A DNA stretch of 64,000 nt from Flavobacterium branchiicola (GTDB lineage Bacteria > Bacteroidota > Bacteroidia > Flavobacteriales > Flavobacteriaceae): contig NZ_JAGYWA010000002.1 of NCBI RefSeq assembly GCF_018383905.1, positions 255,262-319,261 on the forward strand. The letters are read 5' to 3'. Shown here in pieces: positions 44,140 to 52,531 of the stretch. The notes beneath the pieces were generated by a model. The model was not told the origin of the DNA. It made no database searches and saw nothing but the letters and a program-made list of their open reading frames with translations. Within the stretch, counting starts at the first letter, position 1. Every line of letters starts with the position of its first letter. The position numbers were made by a program, and so were the translations under genes.

Positions 44140-45321
44140 TTAAGATTTACGTTTTAAAATTTCATTTTTATTGTTGGGCTTAAAAGAGGCTCCGGCACAG
44201 CGCATTACCGCGTCAAATCCATACCTGTTTTTCATCCTGTCCATGGCCTGATAGAGTGCCAGCATTTCTTCGGTATCCTGAAAAATATCAATCTGGTATG
44301 TTCCCCTTACCAGTCCGCTAAAGCGCACCCCGATAAGGCGCAGTCTCATTCGTCGCTGATATAATTTATCAAACAAGTCCGTTACGGTCTTTGTCAGTAT
44401 ATGATCGGCAGAGGTGTAGGCTACCCTGCATTGTTTGGTTTCGGTATCAAAGTTGGCGTAGCGGATTTTGACTGTGACAGTGGAAGTCAGCCATTCTTCC
44501 GAGCGGAGCTGGTAAGCTAATTTCTCCACCATTCCCTGCAGCAACCTGTTTAATTTTGCGACATCTATTGTATCCTGGGAAAAGGTATGCTCCGTGGATA
44601 TTGACTTTCTCTCGGTATAGGGTTCCACGGGATTATTATCAATGCCGTTGGCCTTTTTCCAGAGTTCTATTCCGTTTTTTCCTATCATCTGCTGTAGTGG
44701 TTCGACAGGCATTTCTGAAAGGGTTTTGATAGTCCTGATACCAATACGCGAAAGCAGCTGGAAAGTCTTTTCGCCTACCATTGGGATTTTCTGGATGGAT
44801 AGTGGATTTAGAAAAGACTGGACCAGATGCTCGGGTATTTCAAGGTTCTGCTTCTGTTTTCCTTCACCGGTGCCGATTTTGGAAACGGTCTTATTGACCG
44901 AAAGGGCAAAGGTGAGTGGAAGGCCGGTTTGCTTTGTGATCCGATGTGCGAGTTCATTAGTCCATTTATAGCTGCCGTAGAATTTATCCATTCCGGTAAT
45001 GTCAAGGTAAAATTCATCAATGCTTGCTTTTTCAACTACCGGAGCTCTCTCCTGAATAATTTCGGTGATATCGTGTGAAAGCCTGGAATATAATTCCATA
45101 TCGCCTTTCATAATCTTGGCCTGCGGACAAAGCTTCATCGCCATATGAATGGGCATAGCGGAACGCACCCCAAAACGTCTTGCCTCATAAGAACAAGAAG
45201 CCACTACGCCTCTTTCGCCTCCTCCTATAATCAATGGAATGCCGTTAAGCTCAGAATTGGTAAGCCTTTCGCATGAAACGAAAAACGTATTCATGTCAAT
45301 ATGTACAATTGCCCTGCTCAT
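44140..45321 (-). CDS. dinB: Y-family DNA polymerase IV (DinB)
   Basis: I choose the start MSRAIVHIDMN (45321, 393 residues), since Y-family enzymes begin directly at this strand; the frame extends 15 codons upstream. The catalytic acids are all present: D9 (HIDMNTFF) and D102/E103 (SIDEFYLDIT), and the finger motif SYEARRFGVRSAMP is intact. It is thus an active polymerase, unlike the non-catalytic ImuB. HhH (IPMVGEKTFQLLSRIGIRTI) and little-finger domains follow. It bypasses DNA lesions with low fidelity. It heads the dinB-dnaE operon and has a palindrome and a TAnnTTTG box upstream. Confidence 0.96.
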   Translation of the reverse strand: MSRAIVHIDMNTFFVSCERLTNSELNGIPLIIGGGERGVVASCSYEARRFGVRSAMPIHMAMKLCPQAKIMKGDMELYSRLSHDITEIIQERAPVVEKASIDEFYLDITGMDKFYGSYKWTNELAHRITKQTGLPLTFALSVNKTVSKIGTGEGKQKQNLEIPEHLVQSFLNPLSIQKIPMVGEKTFQLLSRIGIRTIKTLSEMPVEPLQQMIGKNGIELWKKANGIDNNPVEPYTERKSISTEHTFSQDTIDVAKLNRLLQGMVEKLAYQLRSEEWLTSTVTVKIRYANFDTETKQCRVAYTSADHILTKTVTDLFDKLYQRRMRLRLIGVRFSGLVRGTYQIDIFQDTEEMLALYQAMDRMKNRYGFDAVMRCAGASFKPNNKNEILKRKS

Positions 45322-45342
45322 AATCTTTTCTTTTATACAGAT

Positions 45343-45399
45343 CAAAATTAGTATAGATTGGAACAATTTTTAAAATCAATTATGTTATAAATGATAACA
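45343..45399 (-). promoter_or_regulatory. Promoter box and palindromic operator of dinB-dnaE
   Basis: On the reverse strand TAATTTTG (45350-45343) matches TAnnTTTG, 21 bases before the dinB start. Farther upstream lies the perfect dyad TGTTAT-N5-ATAACA (45383-45399). Its place just upstream of the core promoter is suited to a repressor or activator. Which protein binds is not known; no LexA gene is in the window. Confidence 0.5.
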
Positions 45400-45736
45400 A
45401 AATTAAAAATATCTTATTTTATGGGGGATTTCAAAATAGGAAAAAATGGACTTTTTGCTCTTTATTCAGAATTTACATCATCCTAAATTAATAGTATCAT
45501 TTACATATTCCGTTGGAAATACTCCTTCATTTATAAAAGTGGATTTTTACCTTTTTAATGTTTTTATAACGTTTTAAAAAGGATTTATTAGGGAAAAATT
45601 CTTAAATTTAAAGCTTCAATGTTCCAAGAATATAATATAATACGATCGTTTAAAGTTTTATAAAGTCTAATGTTTTTTTAATAACAAGCGCAGTTTAGAT
45701 TCTATTTTCTTTAACTGCACTAAAAAATAAGAAGCT
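45400..45736. other. AT-rich divergent intergenic region
   Basis: Between the dinB operator and the response-regulator start there are about 340 AT-rich bases. I see no open gene or strong terminator. A loose GCAGTT...AACTGC pair lies at the right end. The response-regulator promoter should be here. Confidence 0.4.
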
Positions 45737-46186
45737 ATGATACAGGGGCAAACCTCGCAAAGAACGATTTATATGGCAGACGATGATGAGGATGACAGAA
45801 TGTTGTTTCTTGATGCCATGCTGGAATTAAATCTGTCGGTTGTTGTTGAGGCAGCAGTCGACGGACTGGAACTTCTTGATATGCTGTCACAGGCAGTACA
45901 GCAACTTCCGGAAATTATTTTCCTTGATATCAATATGCCAGGTAAAAATGGCTTTGAGTGCCTCGAAGAAATCCGAAGCGCGAAAGGGGAGATGAAAGAC
46001 GTGAAGATTATCATGCTCTCTACAAGCAGTAATCCCGAAAATATTGAATTATGTTATGAACTTGGTGCCGACCTGTATGCCGTTAAACCAAGCACCTTTG
46101 AGGATTTAAAAAAATTATTGCTAAAGGTATTTCAATTGGATTGGTATGCAGTTAAGAAAGGCAATAAAAGAATTCTGATGGCCTGA
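45737..46186 (+). CDS. Single-domain response regulator (REC only)
   Basis: This 149-residue protein is one receiver domain with no output domain. The acidic pocket (D15-D17 in MADDDEDDRM), phosphoacceptor D64 (IFLDINMPGKNG), the S/T switch (MLSTSS, about 94-97) and K117 (YAVKPSTF) are all present. The KNGFECLEEIR segment is typical of Rcp1/CheY-like regulators that pass phosphate to other proteins in a phosphorelay. No histidine kinase gene is near. It lies divergent from the dinB-dnaE operon and next to the tra block, so its targets are unknown. Confidence 0.92.
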   Translation: MIQGQTSQRTIYMADDDEDDRMLFLDAMLELNLSVVVEAAVDGLELLDMLSQAVQQLPEIIFLDINMPGKNGFECLEEIRSAKGEMKDVKIIMLSTSSNPENIELCYELGADLYAVKPSTFEDLKKLLLKVFQLDWYAVKKGNKRILMA

Positions 46187-46290
46187 TAATTCAGGTATAA
46201 ATCAAAAGAACATCCGATTTAAATTAAGTGTACTAATTGACCTTAATTTTATACTTTTTATAGGTCACATCATGTACAGTTACACTTGAT

Positions 46291-46527
46291 TTATTCGGGC
46301 TGATTCTCACTTTTATTCTCCTGAGGGCTTCGTCTGACAAGTAAGTAAAAATCTTTTAAATGCCACCATGCAGGGCACATATCAAGACTTCCTTTGTAAT
46401 TGTTTATAGTGGAGTAGCAGCTTTTGAGAAAAACCTGCGAATCTGTGATTTTCGCCCAGGGCTTCCAATCTACTTCCTGAGGCGGGGGCGTGGCTTCAAA
46501 GTAGCGTTTTATTTCTTCTGGAGTCAT
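46291..46527 (-). CDS. Small protein, DUF6965-like
   Basis: This 78-residue protein begins MTPEEIKRYFEATPPPQEVDWKPWAKITDSQVFLKSCYSTI, a pattern I associate with the DUF6965 family: a helix, a proline loop, 'KITDxxxFLxS', then a helix and a PxxxHLKDFYLLV end. It is cytosolic. Function is unknown; such proteins are frequent in the accessory part of Bacteroidota mobile elements. The assignment is from memory and moderate. Confidence 0.65.
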   Translation of the reverse strand: MTPEEIKRYFEATPPPQEVDWKPWAKITDSQVFLKSCYSTINNYKGSLDMCPAWWHLKDFYLLVRRSPQENKSENQPE

Positions 46528-46668
46528 GGGACAAAATTAGGCAAAAATTAGAGGCCTGTCAAGGGATGCGGGGGACTTGTTTATTCAATATTACACTTCT
46601 TTTTTGTACAATTTCTCCAATTGTACTGGCAGTCATAGAATTATCCTGCTGATTTTTTTTTATTTTTT

Positions 46669-46747
46669 AGGAGCTTTTCCCGCTATGCGCAGCAATCTAT
46701 GCGCCGAACCCCGGCGAATAGGATTTTCACTTCTATCGGGGCTAAAA
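46669..46747. repeat. Structured intergenic repeat, copy 1
   Basis: The unit starts AGGAGCTTTTCCCGCTAT, contains a GC-rich hairpin (GCGCCG-aacc-CCGGCG region) and ends TATCGGGGCTAAAA. It shares about 80 bases with copy 2 at 47232-47313, with the loop-side bases differing on both sides of the stem. I recall similar 'GGAGCT...CCCGCT...GGGGCTA' units in many Flavobacterium genomes, which makes a REP-like element or small RNA likely. Confidence 0.8.
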
Positions 46748-46835
46748 GAATGAATCCATTTTTTATATTTGAAAATTTAATTATGCATACATGTGCTGAT
46801 TGTTATCATATTTTACTGAGAATTTTAGTGAACTC

Positions 46836-47105
46836 TTAAACGATGAAATAAATTATGCTCTTCTGATTTCTATTTCTCTTTGGAAGATAATTTATATAAC
46901 CGTAATCATTTAGGTCTCTGATACATCTGTGATAGGTAACTGGGCCGCTTATTTTAGCGATCTTCATAATTTCATGTCTATATGCTTTAATGGGATTAAT
47001 ATGCCCTGCAGCAATTCTGAATTGTAGTAATGCCGCAAAAATTCCAATAGGGGTAATCTTGGCGGGCTGTCCTTTATCAGATGTAAAGCGGACAGGGGCG
47101 GTTTT
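46836..47105 (-). pseudogene. 5'-truncated duplicate of the 95-residue winged-helix gene
   Basis: Reverse translation gives FTSDKGQPAKITPIGIFAALLQFRIAAGHINPIKAYRHEIMKIAKISGPVTYHRCIRDLNDYGYINYLPKRNRNQKSIIYFIV-stop, closely matching residues 12-95 of the protein at 47578-47865. No start codon is available in the frame, since a TAA lies just upstream. It sits between the two copies of the structured repeat. It is probably the remainder of a tandem duplication. Confidence 0.8.
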
Positions 47106-47153
47106 TTTTTACAGCATAAGGGGCTGTGTTTATAGAACAGCGGTCAGGTTATC

Positions 47154-47164
47154 GGGGGGGGGGG
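47154..47164. repeat. Run of eleven G residues
   Basis: An unbroken G11 tract lies upstream of repeat copy 2 in noncoding DNA. Such tracts are rare in AT-rich genomes and prone to slippage. No gene start nearby makes phase variation likely. Confidence 0.8.
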
Positions 47165-47231
47165 AGGTGCAGTATTATATACAATGACCATGCTGATCAG
47201 TGGGTTTTTAGGTTTGATTTGTTATTTTTTC

Positions 47232-47313
47232 AGGAGCTTTTCCCGCTATCCGTTCTAATCTTTTGCGCCGAACCCCGGCACAAAAGGATTTCCACTGCTA
47301 TCGGGGCTAAAAA
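47232..47313. repeat. Structured intergenic repeat, copy 2
   Basis: This copy reads AGGAGCTTTTCCCGCTAT ... TTTTGCGCCG-AACC-CCGGCACAAAA ... TATCGGGGCTAAAA. The stem is longer than in copy 1 because TTTTG pairs with CAAAA, while copy 1 has other bases there. The outer ends are the most conserved parts. Confidence 0.8.
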
Positions 47314-47577
47314 AATGCTAACGGCTGTTAGGAATACACCAATTTTTTGCTTCAGTTGAGCAATAATTATATTTAAAAAAACAAGAGCAGGAAATTCAAA
47401 TTTTCTCCTAAATCAAGTCATATTCTTGCGGCTGGTAATGATTCAATAATTAATTTGGGATGCGGGCCGCTTGCAGTGATAGTTTCATAGAGATATTTTT
47501 CTTAAGCCTCTACATTGTATTATTTCGATAATTTCGATCTTTAAGTTTAATTTTAAAATTATGTCAGAACCTGCCTT

Positions 47578-47865
47578 TTAAACGAGAAAATAAATGACAC
47601 TTTTTTGATTTCTATTTTTTTTGGGGACATAGTTTATGTAGCCGTATTCATTTAAGTCTTTTATGCACCTGTGATAAGTGACAGGGCCGGTTATTTTGGC
47701 TATTTTCATAATTTCATGCCTGTAGGCTTTGATAGGATTGATATTGCCTTGATTTGTTCTGAATTGAAGCAGTGCCGCAAAAATTCCAATATGGGTAATA
47801 CTGATGCGCTGGTCTTTTTCTATCGATCTAAAGAATTCCGTTAAAGGATTTAACTTTTCCATCAC
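47578..47865 (-). CDS. Small winged-helix-like protein of the conjugative element
   Basis: This 95-residue protein starts inside the stop of the upstream gene (ATGA overlap at 47862-47865), so it is translationally coupled. Residues about 40-95 (AYRHEIMKIAKITGPVTYHRCIKDLNEYGYINYVPKKNRNQKSVIYFLV) look like a winged-helix with the wing at PKKNRN. It probably binds DNA. It is the last gene of the tra-linked reverse-strand run. A truncated relative lies at 46836-47105. Confidence 0.75.
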   Translation of the reverse strand: MMEKLNPLTEFFRSIEKDQRISITHIGIFAALLQFRTNQGNINPIKAYRHEIMKIAKITGPVTYHRCIKDLNEYGYINYVPKKNRNQKSVIYFLV

Positions 47866-48887
47866 TGCTGTATTTTAGATTTTATTCCTTTTTGGACAGA
47901 TTGTTTCGGGAATGTTGCTGCCTGGTTTTTTGATGAAGCTGTCTGGATTTTACGAAAATGCCGGTCATAGATATTCAATGATCTAAACTGCGGATTGGCC
48001 TCTATATAAATCTGATTTTCTCGTCCATTTTTAATCAGCACAGCAGATACTCTGTCACCCTGTCTTAAAGCATGTTTTAGTTTTTCCATTTCATATGTAT
48101 TAGATATCTCTTTTAAAGGAATGGACTTTAAAGTCTTTTCTAAATCATAAGCATATTCATTTCGAAATTCTTTTAAGTGATAATTGCCCGAAGCGTCTCT
48201 ATCATTAAAGTCGAGCTGAAACCATGATTGGTTATGCTCTACAGAACGGCCTGACAATAAATTATAAACTTCATTAAGTTTAAAATTGCGTTCCTGCCCA
48301 TTTTTAAAGTAATAATCCCTGCTGTCTTCTGGTGCAGAATTATTCTGCATGCTGCTTTTAAATCCATCGAGTTCAAAATGCCTTTCAGCATTTTTTGAAA
48401 ACGAAAGAGTATGAGTAATCTTTTCTTTTTCATTAATGTAGTAGGATAGAGGAATGCTGAAATTTTCCTGTTCCTTGTCAATAAGATTTTTTAATTTTTC
48501 GGATAAATCAGGAAAGCCGATACGCTGCACTTCCTCGTTAAGCGAATTGAAGTTTCTTTCGTCTTTTTTTGCCGCACTGCGAAGTGAAAGCTGATTTTGC
48601 GTGCTGGTGATTATTTTCCTCAGGATACGTGAAATGAGACTTGGATATAATTGTTTTGACATCCTATGGATTTCCATTTTAAGGATTTGAAGCGTATGCT
48701 GCTCCTCAACATTTTTTGAAGATTTGTATTTCGTTCTGATTCTCTCGAACTGCCGCAGTTTCTCAGCCAATAAAGATCTGTTTTCTGCCGGAGTAATTGA
48801 AAAGAGCGTATTGAAACGTTCCTCTCTTGCTTTCCATTGGCTGAATTCCATTTCTACTCTATTTACGGGAAACTGCGGGTTCATCAT
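47862..48887 (-). CDS. Conjugative-element protein with DUF3945-like C-terminal repeat
   Basis: This 341-residue soluble protein has a helical basic N-terminal half (about 1-125) and a C-terminal half (about 190-325) with motifs FKLNEVYNLLSGRSVEHNQSWFQLDFNDRDASGNYHLKEF, LKHALRQGDRVSAVLIKNGRENQIYIEANPQFRSLNIYD. The 'IEANPQF..L.IYD' pattern is typical of DUF3945/DUF4099-type proteins carried by Bacteroidetes conjugative elements. The protein at 48913-50076 shares this half, so the two are paralogues. Function is unknown; DNA or topoisomerase association has been proposed for relatives. Confidence 0.7.
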   Translation of the reverse strand: MMNPQFPVNRVEMEFSQWKAREERFNTLFSITPAENRSLLAEKLRQFERIRTKYKSSKNVEEQHTLQILKMEIHRMSKQLYPSLISRILRKIITSTQNQLSLRSAAKKDERNFNSLNEEVQRIGFPDLSEKLKNLIDKEQENFSIPLSYYINEKEKITHTLSFSKNAERHFELDGFKSSMQNNSAPEDSRDYYFKNGQERNFKLNEVYNLLSGRSVEHNQSWFQLDFNDRDASGNYHLKEFRNEYAYDLEKTLKSIPLKEISNTYEMEKLKHALRQGDRVSAVLIKNGRENQIYIEANPQFRSLNIYDRHFRKIQTASSKNQAATFPKQSVQKGIKSKIQQ

Positions 48888-48912
48888 CTAAACTTTAATA
48901 ATTTTAAAATCT

Positions 48913-50076
48913 CTAAACCGAATTAGACTGCTGTTTTCTTTTTTTGGGTTTGTTAGCGGAAGGAGTTTCACTATTCTCCTCAGTGGTTTCAGACTGTTTT
49001 TTGTCAGATTGCTTTTCTGAAGTTTTTTCTCCTTCAGATTTTTTCTCTTCTTTGCTTTCTCGATGATTGATGCGCTGGAGGTTTCCGTCATATACATTAA
49101 GAGTCTTAAACTGCGGATTTGCTTCTACGAACATTTTGCTTTCAACGCCGCTGACAACAAAAGTTACAGACTGCAGATTTCCTTTTTTAAGGGAATTTAC
49201 AAGGTCTTCCTTATATTGCGGCGTACTGAGTTCTTTTATGGAATGCTTCTCAAGGCTTGCTTCCAGATCATAGCCGTAATTCTGATGGTAATGGTTAATC
49301 TTAAAATTTCCGGAATTGTCTGTCTGTTTAAAATCGAATTTTAACCAAGAATTGTAACTTTCTCCTTCTTTAGTTTTAAGATCCTTATTTACCGAACGGC
49401 CTTCCATTAAATTATAGGCTTCTTTGAGTGTAATGCTGGTTGCATCATTATTGATGTAAAATGTCTGCTGCAGTCCCGGCTTGTTTTCTTCTTTCTGAAG
49501 ATTCACATGATAGGAATTAAAAAAGTACATATCAGTCTGGTCTGACTTCTTGAAGTTCAGCTCAACCTTTACGGTATCTCTGTTGGGAACGCCATTGTTC
49601 ATAATGCCGGTGTGCATGATTTTAAAATCCTTATCTCCTTTCAGCATGTTTTCTTTCAATTCAGTATCGAAAGTTTCTCCAAATCCAGTATATTTCAGCT
49701 GGTCTTTCAGGTATTTTAAATTAGTCTCATTCATAATGTTTGTATTTAAGTTATTTTCTGGTAATTCCTTGTTTTCTTTTGCCAGACGGACAAACTCCGT
49801 AAGATCAAGTTTCTGATTGCTGTACAGATCAATTCCGCTCTGCATGACTATCTTTAAGTCATTTATAAGCGAATCGATCGGCACGCTCTTAAAATAGTCG
49901 ATATCATTACTCCCCACCAGACAATGGTCCTCTGCGCCCATTGATGTCCTGAAAAAAGCAATGTTGTCGCTGTCAGCTGATAGATTAACAGGGTGTACAG
50001 CATAGCGATAGCCTAGTGACGCCATTTCCTCTGCAAAGCTTAACAGCGTTTCGGTCTCATTGATATTTATATTCAT
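48913..50076 (-). CDS. Conjugative-element protein, paralogue of the downstream gene
   Basis: This 387-residue protein has an N-terminal region (about 1-95, LLSFAEEMASLGYRYAVHPVN), a middle region, and the shared C-terminal module (about 200-335: ITLKEAYNLMEGRSVNKDL, SWLKFDFKQTDNSGNFKINHYHQNYGYDLEASL, MFVEANPQFKTLNVYDGNLQR). It ends in a long, highly charged tail of K, E, S and T (about 340-387). No membrane spans. It lies between the TraN gene and its paralogue, 36 bp behind TraN on the same strand. Confidence 0.72.
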   Translation of the reverse strand: MNININETETLLSFAEEMASLGYRYAVHPVNLSADSDNIAFFRTSMGAEDHCLVGSNDIDYFKSVPIDSLINDLKIVMQSGIDLYSNQKLDLTEFVRLAKENKELPENNLNTNIMNETNLKYLKDQLKYTGFGETFDTELKENMLKGDKDFKIMHTGIMNNGVPNRDTVKVELNFKKSDQTDMYFFNSYHVNLQKEENKPGLQQTFYINNDATSITLKEAYNLMEGRSVNKDLKTKEGESYNSWLKFDFKQTDNSGNFKINHYHQNYGYDLEASLEKHSIKELSTPQYKEDLVNSLKKGNLQSVTFVVSGVESKMFVEANPQFKTLNVYDGNLQRINHRESKEEKKSEGEKTSEKQSDKKQSETTEENSETPSANKPKKRKQQSNSV

Positions 50077-50112
50077 AATCTGCTTTTTTAGTTCTTTAGG
50101 ATGGTGCCAGGA

Positions 50113-50955
50113 TTATGGCAGCGGGATTACTTTATCGGTCAGATTTTTTTTAACGTTGACTTCCAAATGCCTTCCGCCATTCTTTTCCAGCAGCTGGATC
50201 GTTAAATACTTATTCTCGGGAATGGTAAATTTCTCCAGTGCAAAAACTTTTACTACTTCAGACTTATCAGGAATCACCGCAGATGATGAAGTTGAATAAA
50301 GTGGCTGAATCTCTATTTCCTGCGAGGCAGTTCGTTTTGATTTTCGCTGGTCTCTTATGAAAAAACGCAGCTGGTCGATATCGTAGCTGATTTTGGATTT
50401 ATTTTCAAATACAGCACGCAGATACAGCACATCCTCATGTATAAAAATGCCGCTGACCTCCAGTTTTATCTGAAACTTAGCTTTTTTTAAACCACTGGTC
50501 TTTATTTTTTTTGATAATGCCAGTGAAGCAGACTGTTCTATTTTTTTCTGATTTTCGTTTACTAGGGTAAATAGCACTTCCTTACTTGCAGCTAAAGCAT
50601 TTTCTGCATTTATATTCAGGTCCGGGCAGTCTTCATTGTAGTTCAGTACAAATACATATAATTTTGCGTCAGATGTGACTATTGTCAGGTTAGTCTGGAA
50701 AAAGTATTGTCTTGCAGCTTTTACAAGGAGAATGTTCTCGACTCCTTTGGCTTTCTGCACCAGCACATCAGCACTCCCTTTATCGATGCTTTTAATCGGG
50801 TACGGAAAAACTATGCTGGTAGTCTTCGAATAGCCGATCTGAAGATTTTTATAGTGGTCTTCGTAAAAAACAGTTTCCCTGCTCTTTAGCTGGGGATAAG
50901 CCCAAACAGTAACCAGCAGCAGACTCATTAAAAACAAATAATTAATTCTTTTCAT
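50113..50955 (-). CDS. traN: Conjugative transposon protein TraN (VirB9-like)
   Basis: This 280-residue protein has a signal peptide (INYLFLMSLLLVTVWAYPQL) and DUF4138 features: YKNLQIGYSKTTSIVFPYPIKSIDKGSADVLVQKAKGVENILLVKAA in the first half and LRAVFENKSKISYDIDQLRFFIRDQRKSKRTA in the second. TraN is the periplasmic/outer-membrane core component of the Bacteroidetes type IV-like transfer channel. It starts 11 bases after TraM, which fits the conserved traM-traN order. No defects are visible. Confidence 0.93.
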   Translation of the reverse strand: MKRINYLFLMSLLLVTVWAYPQLKSRETVFYEDHYKNLQIGYSKTTSIVFPYPIKSIDKGSADVLVQKAKGVENILLVKAARQYFFQTNLTIVTSDAKLYVFVLNYNEDCPDLNINAENALAASKEVLFTLVNENQKKIEQSASLALSKKIKTSGLKKAKFQIKLEVSGIFIHEDVLYLRAVFENKSKISYDIDQLRFFIRDQRKSKRTASQEIEIQPLYSTSSSAVIPDKSEVVKVFALEKFTIPENKYLTIQLLEKNGGRHLEVNVKKNLTDKVIPLP

Positions 50956-50966
50956 CTTTCTCTATT

Positions 50967-52256
50967 TTATGGTTTTAAATTCTTTTGTTTTTCATCATAC
51001 AACAGCACCTTGTATCCTGCTTTTACCAGTACCTTTATGAGTTTAACCTTTTTGCTTATAAGACTTTTGGCTGCCTCAATGCCCATTCCAGCAGCCTGTG
51101 CTCCCCATGAATCAGTAACCCCGGTAAGTCCAAGTGTCTGAATCGAGCGGTCGGCAGATGCTTTGGCAGCATCCCTGCTAATGGCACCAGGAATGTATAT
51201 TCCCTCAATTCCGTCTATATCATAGATCGAGAGCTGCACCGGAAAAAGTGAACCATGATGCTGGAGGTTTTCTATCTTTATTTCAAGCCTTTCTCCTTTC
51301 AATGCCGCCATGCCGTATACAAAGGTGTTTTTGGGTATTGTTGTTCCCTGAAGTGTAATATCGGCAGTGAGCCTTAGTTTAACCACAGATCCATTTACAA
51401 TGGTCTGTGTTTCGTGCACGGCAGCTTCAAGTGCATTTTGCGTATGATCTGGATTTAAATCCTCATCTGCAGTGAAAAAAGCGTTCGATTTAAAGGTGTC
51501 CGCAGGTATTGCATTTTCTTGGAGAGAAGAAATATTGTCTTCCGTATTTTTAAGGCCTGCGGAATAAACTTTTCCTTTTTTTTTCTCGTAATTTTGTTTT
51601 AAGCGTTCCTGCACTCTTGAAGGATGCTGAATATCCAGGATATTTTCGAGCATGCCTCCGAGCTGCTGCAGTTCCGGGTCCGGCTGAGTTTCACCCATTG
51701 CAGACATCATCTGTTCCAAGTTCTTAATCTGGGCAGATGCTTCATTGGATGAGCCATAGTTTTCGAACTCCCTCATATCCTGGCCATAATTTTTAACAGA
51801 TGCAGGCTGGCTGATGGTTTTCTGGAGCAGCTGCAGTTTTTCATAGATTTTCTGCTCGTTTCTGTCCTGCGGGGCCACTGCATTCAAGCCGGTTCTTTTT
51901 TTTGAAAAACTCTGTGATGCAAAATCCAGTTCAGGAAACTCCTTCAAAGATTCTTCAAGAACTTTTTGATTGGAATAGTTGGGATCTTTTTTAATCTGCT
52001 CCTGCAGTTTGATTGAATCTACAGCTGCCTGGTCATAGTAGCTCATTTTATCCAAAGAAGAATCTTCTTTAAAATTTGGAAGCGGCAGTTTAAAATTAAA
52101 TCCTTTCTTTATTTCATTTTCAGCCGCTGCCGCTTCCATTCTTCCTCCTCCCAAGGTGTAAAAAAGAATGGTGATAAAAGGAAGTGTTATGATTGGCAGA
52201 ACCAGAAGCATTTTTCGTTTTTTTGCTTCTTTAAGTGATATCGTCTTCTGTTCCAT
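50967..52256 (-). CDS. traM: Conjugative transposon protein TraM (VirB10-like)
   Basis: This 429-residue protein has one N-terminal membrane span (KMLLVLPIITLPFITILFYTLG, about 13-34), a long Q/E-rich periplasmic linker (about 40-250) and a C-terminal VirB10/TraM domain (about 270-410: VKLRLTADITLQGTTIPKNTFVYGMAALKGERLEIKIENLQHHG). It forms part of the envelope-spanning core of the transfer channel with TraK and TraN. Spacing to the small TraL-type gene upstream is 11 bases. Full length compared with family members. Confidence 0.93.
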   Translation of the reverse strand: MEQKTISLKEAKKRKMLLVLPIITLPFITILFYTLGGGRMEAAAAENEIKKGFNFKLPLPNFKEDSSLDKMSYYDQAAVDSIKLQEQIKKDPNYSNQKVLEESLKEFPELDFASQSFSKKRTGLNAVAPQDRNEQKIYEKLQLLQKTISQPASVKNYGQDMREFENYGSSNEASAQIKNLEQMMSAMGETQPDPELQQLGGMLENILDIQHPSRVQERLKQNYEKKKGKVYSAGLKNTEDNISSLQENAIPADTFKSNAFFTADEDLNPDHTQNALEAAVHETQTIVNGSVVKLRLTADITLQGTTIPKNTFVYGMAALKGERLEIKIENLQHHGSLFPVQLSIYDIDGIEGIYIPGAISRDAAKASADRSIQTLGLTGVTDSWGAQAAGMGIEAAKSLISKKVKLIKVLVKAGYKVLLYDEKQKNLKP

Positions 52257-52267
52257 GTGTTTATTTT

Positions 52268-52525
52268 TTAATCGATTATTTTAATTTTTACAGTCTGCTC
52301 TGAAATTTTTACCTGTTGTGTTTCCTTTTCTGAAAAGGTATTATAGATGTTATAAAGAAGGTAGCCTGCTGATAGGATAACAAATAAGCTGAGAAGAAAA
52401 ATGAGCTTTCTCTTTGAACACCCTTCCGCCAGGCTGCTCATTTTTTCAGACCATTTTTTTTGTGCAGAGAGATAGTGCCTATGGTATGTAAATGCAGTTT
52501 CTCGTTTTTCAAGCAGTGATTTCAT
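52268..52525 (-). CDS. Small TraL-type conjugation protein
   Basis: This 85-residue protein has a basic N-terminus and one membrane span (KLIFLLSLFVILSAGYLLYNIY, about 40-61), then a short periplasmic tail. It occupies the traL position between traK and traM, with 6- and 11-base gaps. Sequence-level evidence alone would not identify it; gene order makes it the TraL-like component. Function is unknown. Confidence 0.75.
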   Translation of the reverse strand: MKSLLEKRETAFTYHRHYLSAQKKWSEKMSSLAEGCSKRKLIFLLSLFVILSAGYLLYNIYNTFSEKETQQVKISEQTVKIKIID

Positions 52526-52531
52526 AACCTG

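Noticed and set aside
45322..45366. Longer start for dinB at 45366
   Set aside because: The 15 extra residues overlap the -7 box, and Y-family polymerases start directly before the HIDMN strand.
47126..47359. 77-residue forward frame over repeat copy 2
   Set aside because: It reads through the G11 run and a structured repeat, so the frame is accidental.
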